64,000 nt of DNA, from the NCBI RefSeq assembly GCF_029867415.1, contig NC_081183.1:189063247-189127246 (forward strand), in the 5' to 3' direction. Position numbers and translations under genes: made by a program. The notes under the pieces were generated by a model. The model worked only from the letters and a program-made list of their open reading frames with translations. It did not search any database and had not been told where the DNA came from. The stretch is from Vicia villosa. Taxonomy: Eukaryota > Streptophyta > Magnoliopsida > Fabales > Fabaceae. Below, one piece after another: positions 12,305 to 27,422 of this stretch (positions are counted from its first letter, which is position 1; each line of letters starts with the position of its first letter).

Positions 12305-13054
12305 TCTGCAACCAAAAAACATACATTAGGAGGTCCTGTTAAGTCAGCTCAGTTAGTAGCTATGCAGAGACATAGAGCTGGTTTCCAACCCGCAACATTC
12401 CACATAAAAAAACATACTTTAATTTGAAAAGCATACTTTATAGTCAATTGGCAGGTAAAGGAAATCATAAGTCCCATGGTAATTCTCCTCAATTTCATAA
12501 AGCAGCATCTTTGAAATGTACTTTCAAACAAATAGAAACACAAGGATGTTAAGTTGATTTTATCATAAACAAAATGATCAAATTGCTTTGAAATGTACTT
12601 TCAAACAAATAGAAACACAAGGATGTTAAGTTGATTTTATCATAAACAAAATGATCAAATTGCTGAGTAATTATTCTTACTTGTTAGGAATATTTTTAAT
12701 GATTAAAGTAGTTCTTCTATCTTCGGCACGAACAATCGTGTCGAGATCAATCTGGCAATGACAATGCAACTTCTTAGTTTGAATTTGCAAGGGATACAAC
12801 ACTGGTGGAGTGATGAGAAAAGGTCCAAAAGGAGCAGAATACATGTATGGGATTAGACGCTTCTCTGATAAAGAATGTGATAGAGATGCGTTTGCATGGT
12901 TGTTGTGTGGTATAGAAGGTGCAGGTTGTTTGTCTTTTTGATTGTTTTTGTTAACAGCATTATCAGATAGTTCTGTAGATGGAGTTTTGATGTTGTGGAA
13001 TGGAAGGAGTAATTCTAAGTGAAGATTCGCTTCTGCTTGATGTTCTTCGCTCAT
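12305..13054 (-). pseudogene. MEI2-like C-terminal-RRM gene copy A (probably non-functional)
   Basis: Exon 1 (13054-12681) encodes a variable ~105-residue N-terminus and then RTTLIIKNIPN, the first strand of the C-terminal RRM of MEI2-like/MCT proteins, which bind RNA in meiosis and meristem development. Exon 2 (12520-12437) encodes SKMLLYEIEENHHGTYDFLY followed by LPIDYK. Exon 3 begins at 12305 with NNGNLGYALINML, and homology ends near 12256 inside the RRM. The RRM is therefore truncated. The only GT donor after exon 1 (AACAA-GTAAG) leaves two bases, while the acceptor gives phase 0, so the natural join shifts frame. The first intron carries a 76-bp duplication. A functional TEL/MCT gene would continue through the remaining RRM strands. 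Gene identity is well supported; loss of function is inferred. Confidence 0.72.
12513..12664. repeat. 76-bp tandem duplication inside copy A intron 1
   Basis: Two consecutive units, each containing GAAATGTACTTTCAAACAAA and ending GATCAAATTGC, lie at about 12513-12588 and 12589-12664. Copy B has one unit. The duplication spans the intron-exon 2 junction and therefore adds a second copy of the acceptor region. Confidence 0.8.
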
Positions 13055-13437
13055 CTTCTCCAACAACCTAACTAGGGTTTCTATTGTTTCTATGGTTACT
13101 TAGGTTAGGACTCAGTGATATTTGATGATAGCAACCGTTATTATTTATAGTTACTTCAAGTTGTTGGAATATAAACCAATTTTTTTTAAAAAAAATACTT
13201 CCGAATTTATATCTACAGAAACAAAGAGTATAATTTGAATTCCGTGTATTGAGAAATCCTCGAATATAATAGCATTTATTTGGTAAAAAAAAAAAAATGT
13301 GTTTATTTAGAAATCTCTACTCATTCCAACAACTTGAAGTAACTATAAATAATAACGGTTGCTATCATCAAATATCACGAGTCCTAACCTAAGTAACCAT
13401 AGAAACAATAGAAACCCTAGTTAGGTTGTTGGAGAAG

Positions 13438-14155
13438 ATGAGCGAAGAACATCAAGCCGAAGCGAATCTTCACTTAGAATTACTCCTTTCATTCCACAAC
13501 ATCAAAACTCCATCTACAGAACTATCTGATAATGTTGTTAACAAAAACAATCAAAAAGACAAACAACCTCACCTTCTATACCACACAACAACCATGCAAA
13601 CGCATCTCCATCACATTCTTTATCAGAGAAGCGTCTAATCCCATACATGTATTCTGCTCCTTTTGGACCTTTTCTCATCACTCCTCCAGTGTCAGTGTTG
13701 CATCCCTTGCAAATTCAGACTAATAAGTTGCATTGTCATTGCCAGATTGATCTCGACACGATTGTTCGTGCCGAAGATAGAAGGACTACTTTAATCATTA
13801 AAAATATTCCTAACAAGTAAGAATAATTACTCAGCAATTTGATCATTTTGTTTATGATAAAATCAACTTAACATCCTTGTGTTTCTATTTGTTTGAAGTA
13901 TATTTCAAAGATGCTGCTTTATGAAATTGAGGAGAATCACCATGGGACTTATGATTTCCTTTACCTGCCAATTGACTATAAAGTATGCTTTTCAAATTAA
14001 AGTATGTTTTTTTTATGTGGAATGTTGCGGGTTGGAAACCAGCTCTACGTCTCTGCATAGCTACTAACTGAACAGGACCTCCTAATGTATGTTTTTTGGT
14101 TGCAGAATAATGGAAATTTGGGTTATGCTCTCATCAATATGCTCTCTCATTTACC
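13438..14155 (+). pseudogene. MEI2-like C-terminal-RRM gene copy B (frameshifted)
   Basis: Mirror copy of the minus-strand MEI2-like fragment. It starts at ATG 13438 with MSEEHQAEANLHLELLL. Exons correspond to 13438-13816, 13899-13982 and 14106 to about 14155. Relative to copy A, one G is missing near 13568 (CCTCACC versus CCTGCACC), so the frame is lost after about 43 codons. There is also a 6-bp insertion near 13693 (GTGTCAGTGTTG). The RTTLIIKNIPN segment and the HHGTYDFLYLPIDYK exon are still readable. It stops inside the RRM at the same point as copy A. This copy cannot encode the RRM from its own start codon. Confidence 0.78.
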
Positions 14156-14354
14156 TATGCAAGTTTCCCCCTTGAAAGAAAAGATTAGAGCACATGATTA
14201 CAAAAGAAAACAAAGAAAAAAAATGAATTCTAACCCATCAAGGTAGCAACACAATCTAATATATAGTTTAGGGTTTAGATAGAGAATTGAAAGATACACA
14301 TTCCGTGAGCAAAGCATAGACAGTGTTTTGATTTTTAAAACAAGGCATAGAGAA

Positions 14355-14430
14355 GAACAAACATACCTGAAATTTGAGAGTTGTCGAAGGAATGGTCGGA
14401 GAAGAAAGAGTAGACATAGTTTCTTCAGCG
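14355..14430 (-). pseudogene. Possible isolated first-exon fragment
   Basis: On the minus strand a short open stretch starting ATGTCTACTCTTTC near 14417 encodes MSTLSSPTIPSTTLKFQ and ends at a good donor (CAG-GTATGTTT) at about 14367. Downstream on the same strand it runs into MEI2-like copy B, so no partner exon is visible. It may be a captured gene start or chance. Confidence 0.25.
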
Positions 14431-14439
14431 GCTGGCGCT

Positions 14440-14880
14440 GCAATACATCAATTTACCTTCTCTTTTTATTCCGTCAATTAGTATGGGAAGGGTTTTAGTA
14501 GATAAGATATGGGCATGAGTCATGACTCAATTTAATTGACTGATTTATCGTGTCACCCCCTATATTTTCATAAAAGTAAACTTTTGATAAATAAGGTAAA
14601 AACTTATAGATTGTTTGAAAATTTTGTAAAAGATTGTTTGAAAATTTTGATAAAACTCAGATTTTTGAAAAATCTGCTAAACTATCAATTCTTTTAAAAA
14701 ATCTGGCAGTGTTATTTGAAAAATCGGTAAAAAAAACTCATAGTCTTTTTGAAAAATTGGGTAGTGTTATTCAAAAAATCCAGTAAAAACTCATGAGATT
14801 CTCCAAAATTTTGATTGAAACTCATAGATTCACATGTATTGATCAAAAAGTACAGGTGTGTGTTTTCCTACAAGGGCAAA
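14440..14880. other. Spacer with short reiterated motifs
   Basis: AT-rich spacer with no gene. From 14600 to 14790 the phrase TTGAAAAATYTGGYA and its relatives recur several times with AAACTCATAG, in a degenerate direct-repeat pattern. Confidence 0.35.
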
Positions 14881-17503
14881 GAGACTTAAGTAGGTGTATA
14901 ACACGTTTTGGTGGTGAGGGCTTGCTTTCTGCACCGAGAAGCCCTGTACAGTGTTTTTGGGTCATTTAGGGGACCAGATCATGTGAGGTGAAGGACCCTA
15001 CTGGTGGTTGACGCTACTTGATTGCAAGCAGGCGGTTAGGTTAGTCGTGTGCGCTAAGAATGTAACGAACATGGTGCTCTTTGAGTTGTGGAGAGTGAGT
15101 ATAACTTAGAGTATGTCCCTTCCCCCTTTAATGGGAGAGGTATTTATAGATACCTCTTTGAGCCTAGGGTTTTCTCCTTTCGTGGAGTTAATTGCTCCAC
15201 TTTTATTAGAAAAATTTATTGACCACCTATCTTATAGGAGTCGATGGAGACTCTCTCCTCCTTGAGCTCCACGTTGTAGGTGTCTATGGGTAAGTCCCTA
15301 GATTCCGCCTAAGCGACACGGTTGTTAGGCGAGGGCACCCTATCTTAGTACCCCTACAAATGTAACATTACATATTCTCTCAAGCACGAGGGTTTTTTTT
15401 AAAGGGTGAAGTGTTTAAAATTCCATTACCTTTTCTAGAACCCACCCTCGCCATATCGACGAATCTCTTAACTAAGCAGCAGTATTCGATGGGTGAGTTC
15501 CTCTGTTGAAGGCGCTTCTATTACTTGGTGATTCCCTTTGTCAGAGGCGCTTACATGGTCGTGGCGTTTAAAATGGCAAGAAAAAACATCTATGTTTCGA
15601 GATGATGCTCTGAGACGTCAAAGCTTCAATCACTTAGGCTAGATTGAGTGTTTGAGGGAAAAATATTTGGGTGACATTTAATGCACCTTATGATGGCATT
15701 TCTTGGGAAAATAAACTTGTTTCTCATTTTTACACAAGGCCTCCAAGTGTGGGAGCTTTCCCACTTCTGGTGGTAGTCTTTTCTATTCAGTGAGCATGTG
15801 GACTCACCCCTTTGATCTTCTTATATATTTTCATGAAGCATCATTTCACTTCCTTTTCTCCCTCTTTTTTCATAGAAGCATTTTTGGGTTAGATTTCGTT
15901 CCCTTGAACCCCCACTTCTACTGATTATGGCAAAGAAAACTAAGCTCATTCATGTTCAGGACATTGTTTTCTTGTATCCCATTGAGGATATGATCAAGAA
16001 CTTTCGTCATGGAACTTTGCTCGAGGGATGAGAGGGAAAACATGGACACCTCTGGTGACTCATATGCTCTTTACTTCTACCTTCATCTTCCTGTTATCTA
16101 CGAGTTATGGGTCTTGGTCCCTTTCTATTCCTTTGAAATAGAGTTTTTAGTTGCCATTAATGTGGACCCTCCCCAAGTCACTCCAAATGTATGGAGTATA
16201 CTTAGAGCTTTTAAAATAATTTATTGTAATTTGGGGATATCCCCTTCTGTCATGGTGGTTCTCTATTTTTACAGGACATAGTTTCTTTCCAATAATGGTT
16301 GGGTAACATTGTGCCCTTTTCCTGAGGTGTGTTTACTGAAACCTTTCGCCAATCCTTATGAGGAATGTAAAGACAAGTTCGTTCGAATAAGAGGGCAGAG
16401 TAATGCTTCTCTTGTTATTGCGGTAGCGGGAGTTGAGCCTTTGTTTCCCTTATCTTGGACTCCTGATCATAAACCCACAGTGAGGCTAGACTCACGTGTC
16501 CTTTCTCCCCTGAATTTGGAAGTGATTCAAGTTTTGGAGTTCTTTATCCCCCTTGAAGTCCAACACCCTCATCAATTGGGACCGTGAAAACGACAACGGA
16601 GTGGAGGAATACTTAGGTATGGGTAAATACTTTATTATTCTTATCCTGTTGTGTGGACGTATTATGATAGTTTATTATCTACAAGCAAGATGGTGGTGAT
16701 CCCTCTTGATGAAAAAAAGGGAGCGTTTGGTGAAGATCTAGACGACTCAGCAACTGGCGATGCTTTCTTTTTCCCCTGACACTAGTGATGCTTAGGGGAC
16801 GGTGCATGGTGAAACTTCACGGACGATAAATATTTTCCCTCCTAATGTTCATAGAAGGGTAGAAAGCTCTCATGGCCCGTTGGGAAATCGAGAGGTGGGG
16901 CCTGAATCAGAGTAGTTAGTGGATGTGCGGGCTCCTTCTACACCCTCTTTGTGGTATGATCAAGCCTTTAACGCAGTGAACTTTTTTCGATCGTTTTTTC
17001 TTTTTCCCTGAGAATTTTCTAGGTGATTACCGACTTATTTCTACTATATGTCTCCCACTCCACTATCTACTTTGTTGGAGGCCCAGCTTTTGAGGTGTTT
17101 TTTGGTGGGGAAAACGTTAAGAGAGAAACACTTAGACACCCTAGGGAGGCTACAGTCAGGGGCCATCAACCTGAACAAATGCACTTTAGAATGTGGAATG
17201 TTGTTAAAGAAAATGAAGAGGAGAAGGGACGATGTGAAAGCGTTTGCTAAAGGAGTGGCCACTCAGACCTTTGTTCAACATGAAGAAGTGGATGACTTAA
17301 AGAAGTTGCTCGAGGAAGCTCGGAGTGATCTTGAAAGCATAAAGGAGCGGGTCTCGCAACTTATGGATGACGTCGTGGCGACTGCCGTTTATCACTTCGA
17401 GGAAGTGCGAAGACAGATTGCCTTTCTTTATCTCCATTTGGATTTGAGCCCCATGGATCCTTTTAAGATGGTCCTAGATGGGAAACTGGTAAGTGAAGAC
17501 TGA
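14880..17503 (+). mobile_element. Decayed 'putative gypsy-type transposon' gene with leader
   Basis: The GC-richer block 14880-15400 has an LTR- or promoter-like look, with TATTTATAGATA near 15141. A second TATA (CTTATATATTTTC, near 15821) precedes ATG 15927 (MAKKTKLIHVQDIVFLYP). Frame breaks occur at about 16028 and 16280, and stops follow. Readable pieces include PFYSFEIEFLVAINVDPPQV (about 16119-16178), which resembles the conserved N-domain of plant PF04195-type proteins. The 17048-17503 frame is a Lys/Glu-rich coiled coil (DDLKKLLEEARSDLESIKER). Two relatives lie on the minus strand at 41220-45700. These genes have no proven function and move with retroelements. This copy is a pseudogene. 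Confidence 0.6.
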
Positions 17504-17679
17504 TTTCTCCTCCCCCATACTTTCTTTTGGTTGTACTTCTATTTACCCCTCTAAGGGCTTCTTGTAATTATTTTGGACAGCGGCATCCTTTTTGGGGCAC
17601 CTTTTATATTAACTGCCTCTATTGTTAACTGTTTATTGCTTGTCCTTATTTTTTTAAGACATTTTATTGTTTAAAAATA

Positions 17680-18175
17680 TTGGTGCATGAGTAGGCAATT
17701 ATGAGTTATTTTTCACTTTAGTTCAAATTTGATGAAATGAAAGAGAAGAAAGAGACAAATGTTTGTCTATAGATACTTAATTGGCAGCGTTCAGTTTTCA
17801 ATCTTCGTCAATTAAATTTGGAGATTGAAATTCATACTAACCTTTTAATGTGTTTGTAGTTCTTAGTTTGGGTTTAGGTGTGGTATGCTGGATTAGAACT
17901 TGACAAATACACTAAACTTAAATGTAATGAAGTAGAATTTGTGAGAAAGATTGAAAAAATTGGTGCATGAGTAGGCAATAGTGAGCAATGTTTTCACTTG
18001 AATTCAAATTTGATGAAATGAAAGAGAAGAAATAGGCAAACGTTTGTTCGTGAATACTTAAAATGCTAGCATTGGAATTTCAATCTCTGTAAGTTAAACC
18101 TGAAGATTGAAATTCAGACTAACCTTTTAACATGTTTGTAGTTCTGAGTTTAGATTTTGGTGTGTTATGCCGAGA
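17680..18175. repeat. Pair of ~220-bp direct repeats
   Basis: Units at about 17680-17905 and 17959-18175 both begin TTGGTGCATGAGTAGGCAAT and share TTTGATGAAATGAAAGAGAA and TGTTTGTAGTTCT, with moderate divergence and ~54 bp between them. There is no coding sense. They lie between the decayed TE gene and the J-domain gene. Confidence 0.75.
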
Positions 18176-18606
18176 CACGTCTGAATTTCAATATTTATAA
18201 ATTTATATTTCGAATGTCAACATTCATATTTATTTTTAACTTAAATTTGAAGTTTTTCAAAGAGAATTTATTATGTATTTGGTGCGTCTTTGAGATTAAA
18301 ATGTTAATGATTTTTATTTATATAAGAAAAAACAGATAAAGCCTTGGGCTGAGTTAGGCCCGCGTAGATGGGCCTTTTCTATTTCCACCTCCTAGTACCA
18401 CATCATGAAAAGAAAAGGAAAAAAAAAAAAAAACTCTTTGTTTGGTCATGGCGAATTTGATCAACTGGTATCTCATGCAGAAGGAAAAAGGAAGCAAATT
18501 AGTCAAAAGGAGAAAGCAGAGAAACACTGAGATAGATCCGTGTCTGAATTGTTGAGTAATTATTTACTGGAATTATCATCGATACTCTTTTTTTTTTTTT
18601 TTCTAA

Positions 18607-21600
18607 ATGAAGGAAGATGAAGGTGATGACGATAGGAAAATCAGCAACGATGATAAATTTGTTCAAGATATCAAACTTTGGGGAGTTTTCCTCTTCGGAT
18701 TAATCGGCGCTACCGCCACCACCTTCGCCGTGAGTTCTACGCTTTCACTATTCAATTCATTTCTAGTCATTTTTCTAGTTTTTGTTTCTGTCTTATATGT
18801 GTTTTTAGGGTTTACATCATAAATTTGATTCTAATTTCATCACTAGCAACATCAAATCATCATCATCAACAACGTTTTTATTTATTATTTTTTAAATTGT
18901 TAACAAAGTTCATGAATATATAATTTCTGTAGCACGGACACCTCAGAAAAAAGTTGTGAGCTGTGATTATGTTTAATTTATTCATTCTTTCTAATTATTG
19001 TCAGTGTGGACGTATCAATGTCGGTGTCGTGTTTCTGGTGTCAATCTTCAGAGTATATAATTACATATCTATGTATGTATATAATCTTATATTCTGTGAA
19101 GATGTGTTTTCTTCTTATCTTTGAAGTATTAAGAGATGTGAAATGGAATGAAACTGAGCATGATTGTTATTATTGAATTCTTTGTAGCTGTCCAGGTCGT
19201 TGAAAGGAGGGAGTGGCAGTTCTTTTCGAACGGCTTTTCAAGAAGAAGCGTGGAAGAGGTACAATAAGCGAATGCAAGAGGAGTACGAGGAAGAGATGGA
19301 GAGAGTGGTGAGTTTTTAATCAAAATTTTTGGTAGTTGCAAATTTTGTTGTTTTATGAAAATAGTCATTTCCTTTTAAAAGAGTTTAAGATTGAAGATGT
19401 GTTGTGATCTTTCAAAATGGGAAACCTTCTCGGATGAAGCAAATTTGTCTGCAATCTTTATTATTTGATTGTAGAAATCTGCAAAGAAGTATGGTTTTTG
19501 GTTGCTTAGATGTTTGATTCGTTGGTTTATGCTAGGATTTTTTTTTTTGAGCCTTATGATTAATCACTTATGTTAAGTCACAAATGATTGTCCCTTATGA
19601 ATATGATAACCACTTGTGAAAGAGTCACTTAAGATTATGGTAATCACTTGTGATGAGTTATTTCGGTAATGTTTCTATCTTCTCTTTATAGGAAAGAATA
19701 AGGCGTATGCAAGAGGTGTTTAATAGAGAAAGGAATAAGTATAGACGAAATCCCGAGAACTGGAAGGAAAATGGTTCTGGTACATATCATCAGAATTTCC
19801 CAAGAGATGATTGGTATTGGAAGGCTGAACAAACCTTCAGAGACCAGTGGAAAAATTACCCAAGGGAAAATGGAAGCATAAATTATTCATTATTATCACA
19901 CCACTACTCAGTTTTGGGTCTCGACAGGTACTCACAGAAATCTAGTGTTTTTGTATATAGCATCTTGCATTGGCAGAAATTAGCTAAGAATGCTGTAATA
20001 CCCATAAGTATATTCAACAGTTGATCCGGGCTTCTTGTTTGCAATGATGATCTTCATTATGTTTTGTTTTAGTCATATAGGAATAATTAAGGTGAAATCT
20101 TCGGGCCACTCATTTTGGGTCTAGCTTAACGTCACAAATTTGCTTGTAGGGGGAGAGATGCTTCCACTTTATAAGTATATATTCAGACAATGTCTCATCT
20201 AATTCAGGAATGTGATTTGATAGAAATTGTTTTGTGTACTTCTAAACTTGAGGGACCACAAGATATCACGGTTCATATATATTATGTTGTGAAGTAGAAA
20301 ATGTTCGATAACAATAGTTTTTCTTAGTGTATACTAATATTATATGGTACTTATGGAGGGTGAGCAATAACATATCTTTACTTGAAGCAGTACATGACTA
20401 TGATCTCCCTATAAAAAAAAACTTGTATAAAAAAGTATGTGATTTTGGTATCTGTTCATAGCTGATAGACCATTATGTGTGAACGGAAACCCCTTGCTCT
20501 AATCATATACCATCTGCATCAAAAGTTAGCAATAGCATGATTGTTTGCGTTCATGATTATCAAATAAAGATTCCTTTTCTTTTTTTTTATGGATCTCAGG
20601 TCTAGAACGACACCATATACAGATGCTGAAATTAAGGTAATTTCTCTTTTTATCGAAGATATTATTGAAAGCTTGCTTTGTGACTATGATTGATGATAAT
20701 CTCCTGTCTATTTCTCGTATTATTTTCTGGTTTGTATCACATGGCTACCATTGACACTTTCCATTGATGTTATTTGACAGGGTAGGGTTAGCACCATTAT
20801 TACTTCTTAAATAGAAAACTAGTTTCGTAACTTGGCCGCTAGTGAAATCACGTGAAAAATATTGTCTGTTATTTGTGCTCTAAAAAAATTATAAGACTGC
20901 CACAATATGTTTGTAGACTTAAACTATCTCGATTGGCCTCTAGCAAAATCCTACGGCATGGTGCCGAATGACCTGCAGAATGCTCCAGAGTATAAAGGAG
21001 TTCATATCATATATTTCCCGACTATATGAATCTGTTTGGTTGCGAGAAGTGTGTCACATTGCTTTGCTTCTTTGCAACCCAACTCAATGAAGAAATGTAA
21101 TTATGTGGGACCCATCAGAATTTGTTTGCTCTTCTCAATTTCTTTGATAACTAAGTTGGAGAAGTTTCGCCATTTTACTTTACTGTTAATAGAAAAGTAG
21201 GAGAGTTTCCCATTTCTCTTTTCTTAATCTCTTGCCTTATTCAGCCATTTTTATGAAACCAATCAAAGCGTACGTAGTATTGATGATGATGGTGCAATAA
21301 ATAGTCGATTTGCTCGGAAGTTTTGTGGATGACTTTTTAATGAGAAATACTAATAATACATTCTCTAACATACTTACCATGATTTGTGAGACTTGTATAA
21401 ATTTCATTCAATATTAGAGAACAATGCTAGCATTGTTATATTTATATAATATTAGATTTACAGCAATGATCTACTTTAAGTTTATACCTTTTTAACTTAG
21501 TTTTCGGCATACTTACTATGCATACATACTTACTATGCATAACTATTTCTTATTTTGTTATCTATATATTGCTTTGATCTTTGTTAGGCCTTAGTTTCAT

Positions 21601-21853
21601 TGACAATATTTTATTCTTATCTCTTCACAGACAGCATTTAGGACCAAGGCAAAGCAGTATCATCCTGACCAGAACCAAGAGGATAGAGGTAGGTCTTGTG
21701 ATATCATAAAGATCTTGTTATCTTAATCTGTGTCATTATTACTTAAAGATTCATGGATGTGATAATGTGACAGTGGCTGCTGAGGCTAAGTTCAAAGAAG
21801 TAATGAGTTCATATGAGGCCATACAACAAGAAAGAAAGAATCATAGTCTGTAA
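18607..21853 (+). CDS. J-domain (DnaJ-type) membrane-anchored protein (6 exons)
   Basis: Predicted 217 residues, probably an Hsp70 co-chaperone. Exons: 18607-18729, 19188-19307, 19692-19927, 20600-20636, 21631-21688, 21774-21853. All joins are GT-AG and in frame, 654 nt in total. A short acidic N-terminus precedes one hydrophobic segment, LWGVFLFGLIGATATTFA (residues 24-41). A charged region rich in Glu, Arg and Gln (about 60-100) is probably helical. The J domain is C-terminal, starting at HYSVLGLDR (about 152). Helix II carries the catalytic HPD motif at residues 183-185 (KQYHPDQNQ), and the last helix is AEAKFKEVMSSYEAI. The C-terminal placement and single TM segment resemble plant J-proteins of organelle or ER membranes; location is inferred. 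Intron 1 contains an M1 repeat, and intron 4 is about 1 kb. Confidence 0.9.
18929..19050. repeat. MITE-like repeat, family M1, copy 2
   Basis: The unit starts GTAGCACGGACACCTCAG and ends GGTGTCAATCTTCA. It contains GTCAGTGTGGACGT and TCGGTGTCGTGTTTCTG, as in the copy at 2595. It is located in intron 1 of the J-domain gene. Confidence 0.55.
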
Positions 21854-23821
21854 ATGCAACCCTGCCTAATAATCATGGGAACTTGAAGGATGCAAGGTAT
21901 TTAAAACAATAATAATTTTGGGGTCGTGTCTAAAGTTGATGTAGTAGTTTGAGATCTGCTCTGATCTTGGTGAGTTTTCGGAGTTCAACTCACATAAATT
22001 TTTATGACAAAAAAAAGTTGATGTAGTTCACTACTGGTATGCCGTAAACCAAGGGAAACCTTAATTTTGGGCAATTATTACATTATAGTAGTGTTGTATT
22101 ACAATGAGGTTGGTCGCAATGCCGTAAACCAAAAATCATAATAGTATAGGTAAGTAGCTGGTGGCAGTTACAGTTTACATTTCTAATAATGGTCAAGGTT
22201 TAAACATACACTTGTTTGATAATTTAGTAGTTTTTGTACTAATTAGGAAAGCTGCTTGTGCTGATTAGAATAGCACAACGAGGAAATCCAGTTTTGTAAG
22301 GAATTCAATTGAGCATATGTTATGTTGTAATTATTATTACCGAGTACAATCTTAATGTATGTAGGATTGCTTCTTCTTTTTTCCATTGGTTTTTAAGATT
22401 ACGTGACAACTCCAATTTCCCTTGGTCTTAATGATGTCAATAGACATGTTTATAATTGTTTGTTATTAAATCAAATTGATTATGATATGGCTCTGGGCTT
22501 TAGCAAATACAATTGAGGAGTAGGGTTTTACAGGTTTCAAATGTTGTTTTGATCTCAATCTCAAAAATTAACTCCTAAGGTGTCAAAAGACATATATCCA
22601 TCCATCAGCTTGAAAACCTTATGAATGTGAAACTCATACAACTTCAACACATACTATCATGCAGCCTAGCGTGGAACCTGGGTTTAATTCTCGCATTATC
22701 ATCATTAATCCGACTTTGATATTATGTTAACTGGGTTTACTTTTCAATTTTAAAAGCTAGTTTGTAAGTTAGGATACCCAATCACATATCTATATTGCAG
22801 AACTCTGATACAACTTCAATTTAGAATGTACAGTACAAATTAAAAAATGTCGCATTTCTCCAATAAATAAATTTTGCTACCATGGGTTTGAAATTTAATT
22901 AAATCCAATTAATATAAAATTAATTGACATTGATCACGAGTTTGAGGAACATATTCAATGCAATATTCAGATGTGCTATAAATAAACTGTGCTAAGAAAA
23001 AGGTGCAAAGCAAACAGAGGAACTAATGCAGAGTAAAGGAAAATTTTAGCATTTCTGAGTTAATATCATTGTCACCATAGTTTGAGCAATGCTTGTCTAA
23101 AAAAAATTAACAAAATGTTTTTGTATGTTTTCTTAATCTTCTCTGAGAACTGAAAAGGTGGTGTTTTCCAAAACTCTTCATGGCTGAAATCATCATGGCT
23201 TTAAAAAAAATTATACATGAGATAAAAAGAAAATCCTATCGATTTTTCCTCGTATTTTTTACTTCTTTTATAATGACTTCAGCGTGGAAGTGGACTTCAA
23301 TGGATGATGAGTGATGAACGTAACTATATGATGCACGGTTCCCTGCATTTAGTTATTATTGGTATTGCTTTTGAACATCTTTTAATTCTACGAAAAAACA
23401 ACCTACCATTAGTTTGAAGTAATCTTTTGGAGTATGTACTATGTATATAGTTGCTGTTATTAGCGAGTGTTTCTGGTTGAGTCTTCATTATCTAGTTATG
23501 GCAATGATTGTGGTTCTTAATGAATATTTAGTTATGGCAATGATGATGTGCACAGTGTTATAATGAAGTGCGGTTGGATTTGAATCCGGACATCTGATTA
23601 AGAGGCAATGCATTCAATTTTCTAAAGTAGCAAAAAGGAATTAGAAAAGACATGATTGAACTTTTGAGATCGTCCAGTTACAAACTACAAAGAATACACA
23701 CTAGGCCATAATGTATACAATCTATCAGAGTATCAACCTTCCCTTAACTTCTTAAGTATGGATGATAAAGCTAGCTCATCTTGAGAGAAACTTTGTTTTT
23801 CGGAAATGCATTTGTTAATAC
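21854..23821. other. Intergenic region between convergent J-domain and squalene monooxygenase genes
   Basis: It contains the two 3' UTRs and AT-rich spacer. Short direct repeats occur, such as ATGCCGTAAACCAA (about 22038 and 22121) and TAGTTATGGCAATGAT (about 23495 and 23530). I see no convincing gene or intact transposon. Confidence 0.4.

Positions 23822-27422
<3,601 letters not shown>

Larger units (their letters stand above)
12256..14155. repeat. Long inverted repeat made of two MEI2-like gene copies
   Basis: The left arm (about 12256-13169) and right arm (about 13323-14155) are near-identical in inverted orientation, with a 153-bp unique spacer. The arms include exon 1, exon 2, part of exon 3, both introns and about 115 bp upstream of the start codons. 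Most of the length difference comes from a 76-bp tandem duplication in the left arm. Read-through RNA could fold into a stem of roughly 800 bp. Confidence 0.88.

Noticed and set aside
12349..12543. 64-codon minus frame across MEI2-like exon 2
   Set aside because: Out-of-frame shadow of the HHGTYDFLYLPIDYK exon.
17044..17262. Minus-strand 72-codon frame
   Set aside because: Antisense shadow of the coiled-coil tail of the decayed TE gene.
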